From Hyphomonas sp. (lineage in GTDB: Bacteria > Pseudomonadota > Alphaproteobacteria > Caulobacterales > Hyphomonadaceae): DNA of 64,000 nucleotides. The notes beneath the pieces were generated by a model, which saw only the letters and a list, made by a program, of their open reading frames with translations, was not told the origin of the DNA and made no database searches. Each line of letters opens with the position of its first letter. Positions within the stretch are counted from its first letter, which is position 1. The DNA is taken from NCBI RefSeq assembly GCF_017792385.1, contig NZ_CP051230.1:1116001-1180000 (forward strand), read 5' to 3'. Positions 1 to 6,773 of this stretch are shown here, piece after piece. The translations under genes and the position numbers were made by a program.

Positions 1-428
1 CGGTCCTTGTATTCATTGTACTGACGCTCGCGCTCGGCATCACGCACCTTCTGCATGATGACCTGTTTCGCGGTCTGGGCGGCCACACGGCCGAAATCGA
101 AGGGCGGCAGCTCTTCCTTCAGCTCGTCGCCGGCTTCCAGGGTTGCGTCCAGCTTCTTCGCTTCGGTCAGGCGCAGCTGCTTGGATTCGTCCTCGAATTC
201 CTCGTCGGCCACGACTGTCTGGACGCGCCACAGGGTCTGTTCGCCGGTGGTTGCGTCGATTTTCGCACGGATGTCGTGCTCCTGGCCGTATTTGGCTTTT
301 GCGGCCTTTTCGATCGCTTCCTGCATCGCCTCGATGACGATCGACTGGTCGATTGCCTTCTCCTCGGCGACCGCCTTGGCGATCTGCAGGATTTCCAGCC
401 TGTTGGCTGAAACGCCGATGGTGCTCAT
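1..428 (-). CDS. nusA: Transcription termination/antitermination factor NusA, N-terminal part (runs off left edge)
   Basis: NusA binds RNA polymerase and modulates pausing, intrinsic termination and antitermination. Translating the minus strand from the ATG at 428 gives MSTIGVSANRLEILQIAKAV, followed by the expected N-terminal domain with EEKAIDQSIVIEAMQEAIEK and KYGQEHDIRAK; the frame stays open to the window edge, so about 142 residues are seen and the S1 and KH domains lie outside. The ATG overlaps the rimP stop as ATGA, the usual rimP-nusA coupling. A different frame across this region is also long but has no recognisable protein. Identification rests on the N-terminal domain and on synteny. 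Confidence 0.93.
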   Translation of the reverse strand, partial: MSTIGVSANRLEILQIAKAVAEEKAIDQSIVIEAMQEAIEKAAKAKYGQEHDIRAKIDATTGEQTLWRVQTVVADEEFEDESKQLRLTEAKKLDATLEAGDELKEELPPFDFGRVAAQTAKQVIMQKVRDAERERQYNEYKD

Positions 429-1024
429 TTGACGTCTCCCGTCTCTTCGTTTGTCTCGGTGTCTTCGTCGCTCTCGTCGATCTCCAGATCGCCGAGATCA
501 TCCTCGTCCGGCTGGGGCGGCAGGGTGCCGGCCGCGCGCGCCGCTTCAATCAGTTCATCGGTCAGGATCAGGCTGGCCTTGCTCATCTCGTGGACATGCG
601 CGACCAGTTCGGTCTCGTCATCCAGTTCGATATGGGCGCCATCGGCATCCTCGCCGGTAATCATGCCGGTAAACCGGCGGCGGCCGTCGATCGGGCGGGC
701 CAGTTCCACTTTTGCGGCATGGCCAACCCACCGGCCGAAATCGCCTTCGCGGGTCAGCGGCCGGTCAATCCCGGGCGTGGACACTTCCAGTGTGTAGGCT
801 TCCTTGATCGGGTCGGCCTCATCCAGCATGGGCGCAATGGCGCGCGACAGGCTGGCGCAATCCTCGACATTGGTCGGGGCGCCCCCTTCCCGCTCCGCCA
901 TGATCTGCAGGTGCGGCCTGCGCCCCCCCTGGATGCGCAGGCGCACGATCTCCATGCCCAGCGACTCCGCCACCGGGGTGACGAGGGCGAGAATCTGGCG
1001 TTCCTGTTGGGTCAGCGCAATCAT
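425..1024 (-). CDS. rimP: Ribosome maturation factor RimP
   Basis: RimP is needed for maturation of the 30S ribosomal subunit. The 199-residue product has the two-domain RimP form: an N-terminal alpha/beta domain beginning around TPVAESLGMEIVRLRIQGG, the conserved stretch EAYTLEVSTPGIDRPLT near residue 95, then a C-terminal SH3-like domain. It ends in a strongly acidic tail (about residues 170-199, rich in D and E) that is longer than in many homologues. The stop overlaps the nusA ATG. No strong Shine-Dalgarno precedes the ATG; instead, a terminator-like hairpin lies about 25 nt upstream (see separate entry), so expression may be attenuated. Confidence 0.96.
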   Translation of the reverse strand: MIALTQQERQILALVTPVAESLGMEIVRLRIQGGRRPHLQIMAEREGGAPTNVEDCASLSRAIAPMLDEADPIKEAYTLEVSTPGIDRPLTREGDFGRWVGHAAKVELARPIDGRRRFTGMITGEDADGAHIELDDETELVAHVHEMSKASLILTDELIEAARAAGTLPPQPDEDDLGDLEIDESDEDTETNEETGDVK

Positions 1025-1045
1025 GGAATTCGGAAGGGTCCGGTA

Positions 1046-1083
1046 AAGAAAAGCGGCGGCCCCGTTTCCGGAACCGCCGCCGA
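1046..1083 (-). promoter_or_regulatory. Terminator-like hairpin in the rimP leader (candidate attenuator)
   Basis: On the minus-strand RNA an 11-bp stem (CGGCGGTTCCG pairing with CGGGGCCGCCG, two G-U pairs) closes a GAAA tetraloop and is followed by CTTTTCTTT. The G-U pairs exist only in minus-strand RNA, so the structure belongs to rimP transcription. It lies between the candidate promoter at 1104-1132 and the rimP start, where a terminator would block the operon unless read through. It is nearly identical to the cold-shock gene terminator at 1151-1184. Confidence 0.6.
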
Positions 1084-1103
1084 TATGTTTCGACTTGGCG
1101 CCC

Positions 1104-1132
1104 TGTATACGCCCTGCCGGGGCACGTGTCGA
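1104..1132 (-). promoter_or_regulatory. Candidate sigma-70 promoter for rimP-nusA
   Basis: Minus strand shows TCGACA (1132-1127), a 17-base spacer, and TATACA (1109-1104). The -35 matches five of six consensus bases and the -10 four of six, at optimal spacing. The predicted start near 1098 gives a leader of about 75 nt that contains the hairpin at 1046-1083. Sequence match only. Confidence 0.45.
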
Positions 1133-1150
1133 GGCCCGGAATGCGGTGGT

Positions 1151-1184
1151 ACGAAAACGGCGGCTCCGTTGCCGGAACCGCCGT
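1151..1184 (-). terminator. Intrinsic terminator of the cold-shock gene
   Basis: Minus-strand RNA forms a 12-bp stem, ACGGCGGTTCCG against CGGAGCCGCCGT with one G-U pair, closed by a GCAA tetraloop and followed by TTTCGT (the last stem base is also a T). It starts about 28 nt after the stop of the cold-shock gene. Confidence 0.8.
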
Positions 1185-1211
1185 CTCGATTTCCCGAAGG
1201 AATCGGGTGGT

Positions 1212-1421
1212 TTACAGAACCTTCAGGTCCACAGCCGAGGTCTTGCCGCGGCGTTCGTCCTTGTAGAGTTCGTAAGATACTGCCTGGTCTTCAGCCAGCG
1301 TGCGCAGGCCGGAGCGTTCAACGGCCGAAATGTGCACAAAAACGTCTGAGCCGCCCTCATCCGGTTTGATGAAGCCAAAGCCCTTCTGGTCATTGAACCA
1401 TTTCACTTTGCCAGTTGCCAT
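1212..1421 (-). CDS. Cold-shock domain protein (CspA family)
   Basis: This is a 69-residue single cold-shock domain, an OB fold that binds single-stranded RNA and DNA and acts as an RNA chaperone. RNP1 is KGFGFI at residues 13-18 and RNP2 is VFVHI at 27-31; the N-terminus MATGKVKWFN is typical. The ATG has an AAAGGA Shine-Dalgarno (1431-1437). It has a predicted promoter about 140 nt upstream and its own intrinsic terminator, so it looks monocistronic with the long leader usual for csp mRNAs. Whether it is cold-induced cannot be told from sequence; many alphaproteobacteria carry several paralogues. Confidence 0.96.
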   Translation of the reverse strand: MATGKVKWFNDQKGFGFIKPDEGGSDVFVHISAVERSGLRTLAEDQAVSYELYKDERRGKTSAVDLKVL

Positions 1422-1515
1422 TACTTGTAGTCCTTTACGTTAGATAGAAGCGTCCCGGTCCGGATTTGAGCCAGGTCCACTTATCGAAACGGGAGGGAAG
1501 GAAAGTCATGGCCGC

Positions 1516-1546
1516 CGGTCTGACGGGGTCTTGATATTTCAGACCG
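1516..1546 (-). promoter_or_regulatory. Stem-loop in the cold-shock mRNA leader with an alternative pairing
   Basis: In minus-strand RNA, CGGTCTGA (1546-1539) pairs perfectly with TCAGACCG (1523-1516). The same 5' arm can instead pair through GGTCT (1545-1541) with AGACC (1531-1527). The two structures exclude each other, as expected of a temperature- or ribosome-sensitive leader, but no function is shown. Confidence 0.4.
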
Positions 1547-1562
1547 ACCGAATTCGATGCCC

Positions 1563-1593
1563 ATATTAGCGCATGGGTGCGACATTCCGTCAA
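1563..1593 (-). promoter_or_regulatory. Candidate promoter of the cold-shock gene
   Basis: Minus strand TTGACG (1593-1588) is followed after 17 bases by GCTAAT (1570-1565), or after 19 bases by TAATAT (1568-1563). The -35 sits in the loop of a 7-bp inverted repeat, GACATTC/GAATGTC (1581-1587 and 1596-1602). The predicted transcript has a leader of about 135 nt. Confidence 0.45.
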
Positions 1594-1607
1594 GTGAATG
1601 TCTTGTG

Positions 1608-2330
1608 TCAGCTGCGTGTGAAGTCGAACCAGACCGGCGCGCAATCGCCCAGTTTCTTGCTCTCATAGCGCGTGGTCAGATGGTCCGCCGGTGGCAGGCG
1701 CCAGTCATCGGCGCGTGTCGCGCTCCAATTGAAACCGCCATGCTGCAGGAACCGACCCAACGCTTCGTCGGCATAGGATTTCACGTCAGTGGCAAACCGG
1801 ATGCCCGCATCCGGCCTGCAGATGCGGTACAGGCTGTCCAGGAATTCCGGCTGGATCAGGCGGCGCTTCTGCTGTCGCTTCTTCGGCCACGGATCCGGAA
1901 ACAGGATGAAGACACGTGAAATGCTGGCATCCGCCAGCGATTCCAGAACCGGGCGGGCATCATCCATCACCAGGCGGACATTCTGCAGGGATGCCGCCTC
2001 GATACCGGTCAGCGCCTTGGCCATGCCCTCCACGAAAGGCTCGCAGCCGATGAAGCCGACGTCCGGATGCCGGGTGGCCTGTCCCACGAAATGCTCGCCG
2101 CCGCCAAAGCCGATTTCCAGCCAGACCGGGCGATCATCCCCGAACAGGCTGGCAGGCTGCAGGGTGCCAGGCTCTGCAGCCGGCACGGCCAGCTGCGGCA
2201 GGCGCGTGTCGATCAGCGCCTGCTGCCGGGCAGACAGCGCACGGCCGCCCGTGCGGCCGAACGATCGCAGGGGGCGGGACTTGTAGGGATGGGCGTCTTC
2301 GGTCATCGCGGCGTCTGATGCCCCAGCCAC
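1608..2330 (-). CDS. trmB: tRNA (guanine-N7-)-methyltransferase TrmB
   Basis: The enzyme uses S-adenosylmethionine to make m7G46 in the variable loop of tRNAs. The 240-residue protein has the SAM-binding motif LEIGFGGGEHF (residues 71-81), the family signature FPDPWPKKRQQKRR (about 144-157) and the C-terminal DDWRLP...TRYESKKL stretch. It starts at GTG 2330, nine bases after the stop of the HTH gene; the ATG at 2306 (MTEDAHPYKS) is an equally possible start because neither has a clear ribosome-binding site. It ends a minus-strand run from miaB. In many alphaproteobacteria metK lies just before trmB; it is absent here. Confidence 0.95.
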   Translation of the reverse strand: MAGASDAAMTEDAHPYKSRPLRSFGRTGGRALSARQQALIDTRLPQLAVPAAEPGTLQPASLFGDDRPVWLEIGFGGGEHFVGQATRHPDVGFIGCEPFVEGMAKALTGIEAASLQNVRLVMDDARPVLESLADASISRVFILFPDPWPKKRQQKRRLIQPEFLDSLYRICRPDAGIRFATDVKSYADEALGRFLQHGGFNWSATRADDWRLPPADHLTTRYESKKLGDCAPVWFDFTRS

Positions 2331-2339
2331 CGGAGCGGA

Positions 2340-2768
2340 TCAATCCTCGGCCTGCGCCTTTCCGTCAAAGGCCGAGGCCGCCGCCTGCACGGTCGCCAGC
2401 AGGGATTTGCGCAGGGACTGGTCTTCGATCTTCTGGAATGCGGCAATCAGATCGAGCACTTCCGATGTGATGACGGGCGCCTGAACATCCTCTCCATCGC
2501 CTTCCGCCACGGCGGTCGCGCCGCCGTCCAGAAAGGATTCCGCCCCGTCGAAAAAATAGGTCACGGGCACCCCCATGACCGTGGACAGTTCGAACAGGCG
2601 CCCGGCCGAAATCCGGTTCACGCCCTTTTCGTATTTCTGCACTTGCTGGAAGGTCAGGCCGAGCTGTTCGCCCAGTTTTTCCTGGGTCAGTTTCAACTCC
2701 TTGCGCCGCCACCGGATGCGCTGGCCAACAACCCGGTCGATACCGCTTGGTAGCTTGCTGTCGGCCAT
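2340..2768 (-). CDS. XRE-family helix-turn-helix regulator (lnt-linked)
   Basis: A 142-residue Cro/CI-type regulator. The HTH spans about residues 10-67, with RIRWRRKELKLTQEKLGEQLG and LTFQQVQKYEKGVNRISAGRL as the two DNA-contact helices. The C-terminal half (SEVLDLIAAFQKIEDQSLRKSLLATVQA) is helical and probably a dimerisation segment. This protein type sits between lnt and metK in many alphaproteobacteria; here it follows lnt by 36 bases and precedes trmB directly. Its regulon is unknown. Confidence 0.9.
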   Translation of the reverse strand: MADSKLPSGIDRVVGQRIRWRRKELKLTQEKLGEQLGLTFQQVQKYEKGVNRISAGRLFELSTVMGVPVTYFFDGAESFLDGGATAVAEGDGEDVQAPVITSEVLDLIAAFQKIEDQSLRKSLLATVQAAASAFDGKAQAED

Positions 2769-2804
2769 GTCCCCCCCTTGTTTTGTATATAGCGTGTCTT
2801 TTTT

Positions 2805-4448
2805 CTATCTCCGCCAGGTCAGGAAGGCCAGTCCCGCGAAGAGGAACAGGCTGAGCCAGAAGAGCATCACGCCGATACGCGTCTGGAACAGGGTGACCGG
2901 TTCCGGCAGGGGCAGCTTGCCGCGGCCGAACCCGGTATTCCACCCCGGAGGCGCTTCTGCCACCGGCGCGGCGCGGAACACTTCGCGTCCGCGCCCATCC
3001 ACCATTCCGGAGGCCCCACGGCTGGCCACACGCGCCATGGGCAGGCCGGTTTCGATCGCCCTGTACCGGTTCTGGGCATAATGTTGCGCTGGCCCCATGC
3101 CGCCCCCGAACCAGGCGTCATTCGAGATCAGCACCAGCCAGTCTGCACGGGCGCCGACATTGGCGCTGCGCGGGATGGACGGGTACAGCCCCTCATAACA
3201 GATCATGGCCACAAAGGGCGGAATATCGTCGGCATAGATCACCGCCGGTCCCGGTCCCGGCCGGAATCCGTCACTTGCCATGCGCTGTATGGCGCCGGGC
3301 AGAATGCCGGACATGGCCTCGCCAAACGGAATGATGCGGGTGGCCGGCAGCTCGCCGAACGGCACAAGACGGTGCTTGTCATACAGGGCCATCGGCCCGG
3401 ACCGGATCGCATTCTCGTCCATCACGGTGAGACTGTTGTAATAGTCGCGGGCGTCCTTGCCGGTGATTTCATATCGCGTGGTGCCGGCAATCAGCTTGCG
3501 CGGCCCCAGATAGGCGCCCACGGCGTCCAGGGCGTTGGCATCCTGCAACAGGGTCGTCGGCAGCGCGCCCTCCGGCCACAGGATGATGTCCCCGGCCTCG
3601 CCTTCCTGAGTCGACAGCATCCGCAGATATTCGATCAGGATCGGGTCGGGCCCGATATTCCATTTCTCGTCCTGCGGCACGCCGGAATCCATCAGCACGA
3701 CGGACTGATCCGACAGGAGGGAGGGCTGGGCGATGCGCTGGGCACCCCAGGCCCAACCGAGCGCCAGCAGGATGGCCGCGCCGAAGGCTGGCGCCATGCG
3801 CACGGCCAGCTGGCGGGATTCCCGCGTGTCCACCAGGGCGGCCGGCGCCGACATGATGAACACGGTCAGCAGGGTCAGCCAGTACACGCCGCCAATCGAG
3901 GCGGTCTGCGACAGCGCGCCACCGGGCACCCAGGTTGTGCCCGGCAGGTTCCAGGGAAAGCCGCCAAACAGGTGTCCGCGCACATATTCGCCGAGGGCGA
4001 AGAACAGCGCGAATATGAAGATGCGGGACGGAGACGAGGACCAGAACGCCCCTGCCATGGCCCCGAACACGCCCCAGATGATCGCCATGCCGCCGGGCAG
4101 CAGGATCAGGGGCATCCACAGGAAAATCGCATGCTTTTCCGGTTCCACCAGAAACGGCGCGGCGGTCCAGTGCATGCTGATCAGGAAGAAGCCGGCACCG
4201 AAGGCCCAGGTTCGCAGGAAGACGGCCTTGCCCCAGTTCTTGTGGCCGCGCGCACCATCCAGCATCCAGATCAGGCCGGTGAAGGAAATCACCAGCACGG
4301 CGCTGAAATGGAACGGGGCGAAGGCCACTGCGGAAAACGCACCGAGCAGCAGGCTGGTGAAGACGGCAGGCCAGCCCGACAGGCGGGCAAAGGCTTCGTG
4401 CAGGGGTCCAAGCGCCGTGAACCCGTGGCTGCGCACGCCATGACTCAT
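2805..4448 (-). CDS. lnt: Apolipoprotein N-acyltransferase
   Basis: Lnt transfers a third acyl chain to the N-terminal cysteine of lipoproteins in the inner membrane, the last step of lipoprotein maturation. The 547-residue protein has hydrophobic N-terminal membrane segments over roughly the first 230 residues, then a nitrilase-like periplasmic domain and a C-terminal membrane helix. The catalytic triad is visible: Glu in WPEGALP (about 292), Lys in DKHRLVPFGE (about 358) and Cys in MICYEG (about 417). The ATG is preceded by AGGAG, three bases after the corC stop, so the two are co-translated. The lipoproteins predicted elsewhere in this window would be its substrates. Confidence 0.97.
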   Translation of the reverse strand: MSHGVRSHGFTALGPLHEAFARLSGWPAVFTSLLLGAFSAVAFAPFHFSAVLVISFTGLIWMLDGARGHKNWGKAVFLRTWAFGAGFFLISMHWTAAPFLVEPEKHAIFLWMPLILLPGGMAIIWGVFGAMAGAFWSSSPSRIFIFALFFALGEYVRGHLFGGFPWNLPGTTWVPGGALSQTASIGGVYWLTLLTVFIMSAPAALVDTRESRQLAVRMAPAFGAAILLALGWAWGAQRIAQPSLLSDQSVVLMDSGVPQDEKWNIGPDPILIEYLRMLSTQEGEAGDIILWPEGALPTTLLQDANALDAVGAYLGPRKLIAGTTRYEITGKDARDYYNSLTVMDENAIRSGPMALYDKHRLVPFGELPATRIIPFGEAMSGILPGAIQRMASDGFRPGPGPAVIYADDIPPFVAMICYEGLYPSIPRSANVGARADWLVLISNDAWFGGGMGPAQHYAQNRYRAIETGLPMARVASRGASGMVDGRGREVFRAAPVAEAPPGWNTGFGRGKLPLPEPVTLFQTRIGVMLFWLSLFLFAGLAFLTWRR

Positions 4449-4451
4449 GGA

Positions 4452-5315
4452 TTACTCCTGAATGACAGGGGCGGGTTTTTCCGGAGTGCGCAGCCGCACG
4501 CGGCGGATGCGCCGGGCGTCGGCATCCATGATCTCGATCTCGACCCCGGTCGGATGCTCCAGCACTTCCCCGCGCACAGGAACCTTTCCGGCCAGCGCGA
4601 AGGCCACGCCGCCAAGCGTGTCGAAATCCGTGTCGTTGTCCTCAAGCGCGAGGTCAATGCCCGTTTCCTCCGCAAAATCGTCGATCTCCGTGCGGGCATC
4701 CGCTTCCCAGATTCTCTGGCTGCGGCGCACGAACATGGCCTCTTCATCGTCGTGTTCGTCTTCGATGTCACCGACGATTTCCTCAACCAGGTCTTCCAGG
4801 CTGACCAGACCGTCCGTGCCGCCATATTCGTCGACGACCAGCGCCAGGTGAATACGGGTGGACTGCATTTTCACAAGCAAATCCGTCAATTTCATGGAAG
4901 GCGGCACATACAGGGCTTCGCGGTGCAGCTTTTCCAGCGGCCGCTTGGCCGGCTCCTCGCCCTTGGCCAGTTCGCTGACCACATCCTTCATGTGAACAAA
5001 GCCGATCGGATCATCGAGCGATTCCCGGAACACCGGCAGCCGGGAATGGGTGACTTCCGCGAAATATTTCAACAGGTCCGGAAAATCCGTGCCGACTTCG
5101 ACGGCCTTGATCTCGGCCCGCGGCACCATGACGTCCTCGACCCGCAAATCCTGGAATTCGGCAAGCCGCAGGCGCATCTCGTTCGGATTGTGAGGGGGTA
5201 TCTCGCCATTGGGCTCCGCGGGCGCCGGTTCAACGGGCTCGGTTTTCCGGCGAAAACCGAAAAAGCTGCGCAATCGGCCGCGCGGCGGCGCTTCAGAAGG
5301 GTCAGGGTCGCTCAT
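4452..5315 (-). CDS. corC: CorC/HlyC-type CBS-domain protein
   Basis: The 287-residue soluble protein has two CBS domains (about residues 60-118 and 130-187, including LRVEDVMVPRAEIKAV and VDEYGGTDGLVSLEDLVEEI) and a C-terminal CorC_HlyC domain (about 200-287) of the type also found in FAD-linked transporters. It lacks the N-terminal DUF21 membrane domain of larger relatives, as is usual for the corC gene between ybeY and lnt. The family has been linked to Mg/Co efflux or resistance, but its biochemical role is poorly defined. Name taken from family and synteny. Confidence 0.9.
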   Translation of the reverse strand: MSDPDPSEAPPRGRLRSFFGFRRKTEPVEPAPAEPNGEIPPHNPNEMRLRLAEFQDLRVEDVMVPRAEIKAVEVGTDFPDLLKYFAEVTHSRLPVFRESLDDPIGFVHMKDVVSELAKGEEPAKRPLEKLHREALYVPPSMKLTDLLVKMQSTRIHLALVVDEYGGTDGLVSLEDLVEEIVGDIEDEHDDEEAMFVRRSQRIWEADARTEIDDFAEETGIDLALEDNDTDFDTLGGVAFALAGKVPVRGEVLEHPTGVEIEIMDADARRIRRVRLRTPEKPAPVIQE

Positions 5316-5328
5316 GGCCTCAGAGGAA

Positions 5329-5793
5329 TCACTCGGTCAAATATGGATTATCAATGCCCAGCGATGCAAGCGCCTTTATTTCAAGGCCTTCCATCATGTC
5401 GGCTTCGGGCCCGGTCTCATGATCATGCCCCAGAAGGTGGAGATAGCCATGGACCAGCAAATGGGTGAGATGGTCGGCGAGGGACTTGCCCTGCGCGGCG
5501 GCATCGTCCCGCGCCACACCGATGGCGACGGCGATGTCTCCCAGCAGGGGCCGGTCCATCGGGTCGGCCGGAAAGGACAGCACGTCGGTGGGCTTGTCCT
5601 TGTGGCGGAACTGGCGGTTGAGGTCCTGCAGCGCGTCATTGTCGGCCAGCAGCAGCGACACGACGCCCTCTGCGGGCGCGACTTTCGCGGCCGCGTCAAA
5701 GGCCGTGCGGCAGAGGGTTTCCAGGTCCGGAATCCCTGACCAGGCCGCCTCCTCGACAATCAGATCCAGATCGATCATGCGCGGCGCAATCAC
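5329..5793 (-). CDS. ybeY: Endoribonuclease YbeY (16S rRNA 3'-end processing)
   Basis: YbeY is a zinc-dependent RNase involved in 16S rRNA 3' maturation and ribosome quality control. The 154-residue product has the metal-binding signature HGYLHLLGHDH (residues 115-125), with three of the histidines as zinc ligands, and the preceding LNRQFRHKDKPTDVLSFP block. The start is GTG at 5793, overlapping the phoH stop as GTGA; the ATG at 5778 (MIDLDLIV) is the alternative. It sits between phoH and corC, as in most proteobacteria. Confidence 0.96.
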   Translation of the reverse strand: MIAPRMIDLDLIVEEAAWSGIPDLETLCRTAFDAAAKVAPAEGVVSLLLADNDALQDLNRQFRHKDKPTDVLSFPADPMDRPLLGDIAVAIGVARDDAAAQGKSLADHLTHLLVHGYLHLLGHDHETGPEADMMEGLEIKALASLGIDNPYLTE

Positions 5794-6773
5794 CCTTCGC
5801 CATGCGCAGCATACGCATCAATGATGCGGCTGACGAGCCCGTGCCGCACGACATCTGCCGCTGTCAGGCGGTGCACATTCACGCCCTCGACATCTGACAG
5901 GATCTCAAGCGCGTGGCGCATGCCGGAAGGCTGGCTGCCCGGCAGGTCCACCTGCCCCGGATCGCCGGTGATCACCATCCGGCTGTCCCGGCCAAGGCGG
6001 GTCAGCACCATCTTCATCTGCGGAATGGTCGTGTTCTGGGCCTCATCCACGATGACAAACGCATTCTTCAGTGTGCGTCCGCGCATGAAGGCCAGCGGGG
6101 CGACCTCGATCTCGCCGCGCGCCATGCGGCGCTCCATCTGTTCCTGGCCCATCAATTCGCGCAGGGAATCCCAGATCGGCAGCATGTAGGGATCGACCTT
6201 CTCTTCCAGCGTACCCGGAAGAAAGCCCAGCTTTTCGCCGGCCTCGACGGCGGGCCGCGTCACGATCAGGCGCTGGCGCGTGCCGGAGAGGAGTTCGGAC
6301 ACGCCTGCCGCCACGGCGAGGAATGTCTTGCCGGTGCCCGCCGGGCCGACCCCGAAAATCATCGCATTGTCGGCATTGGCCAGCAGGTCGATATAGCGGG
6401 ACTGGCCCCGCGTTTGCGGCGTGATCGGCTTTTTCAGGGACCGGAAGGTGCCAAAGGTCTGCTGGGGCGTCTTCGCCGCTTCCAGTGCGCCGTCGACATC
6501 CATGTCGGTGATGTCGGCACCCTTGCGCAGGCGCCGCTCCAGCTCTGCCAGAACCGCCTCGGCAATGGACACGCCTTCCGCCTTGCCGACCAGCAGAATG
6601 CCGCCGCCCTGGCTTTCGGCCTTCACGCCATATTCGGCGAGCCGCGTTTCCAGCAATTGGAGATGACGATGATGCGGCCCGCAGAGATCGCGCAGGCTTT
6701 CCGCATTGCTCACCTCATAGATACGGCTGACCGGTGCCTCCGGCGAGGCAGATGGACGACGTTTCACGCTCAA
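5790..6773 (-). CDS. ybeZ: PhoH-like ATPase (YbeZ type)
   Basis: The 327-residue P-loop ATPase has Walker A GPAGTGKT (residues 143-150), Walker B FVIVDEAQN (about 238-246) and the PhoH-specific RPAVEAGEKLGFLPGTLEEK. An N-terminal KH-like segment (about 20-100) is typical of YbeZ. It is thought to work with YbeY in RNA metabolism. The start is TTG at 6773, overlapping the miaB stop (TTGA); GTG at 6767 is a near alternative. Start choice is less certain than the product. Confidence 0.94.
   Translation of the reverse strand: MSVKRRPSASPEAPVSRIYEVSNAESLRDLCGPHHRHLQLLETRLAEYGVKAESQGGGILLVGKAEGVSIAEAVLAELERRLRKGADITDMDVDGALEAAKTPQQTFGTFRSLKKPITPQTRGQSRYIDLLANADNAMIFGVGPAGTGKTFLAVAAGVSELLSGTRQRLIVTRPAVEAGEKLGFLPGTLEEKVDPYMLPIWDSLRELMGQEQMERRMARGEIEVAPLAFMRGRTLKNAFVIVDEAQNTTIPQMKMVLTRLGRDSRMVITGDPGQVDLPGSQPSGMRHALEILSDVEGVNVHRLTAADVVRHGLVSRIIDAYAAHGEG

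Noticed and set aside
1581..1602. A 7-bp inverted repeat considered as the trmB terminator
   Set aside because: No T run follows on the minus strand and it overlaps the likely cold-shock promoter.
3081..5468. A 795-residue plus-strand open frame opposite lnt and corC
   Set aside because: Antisense shadow of two clear genes with complete catalytic or domain motifs.
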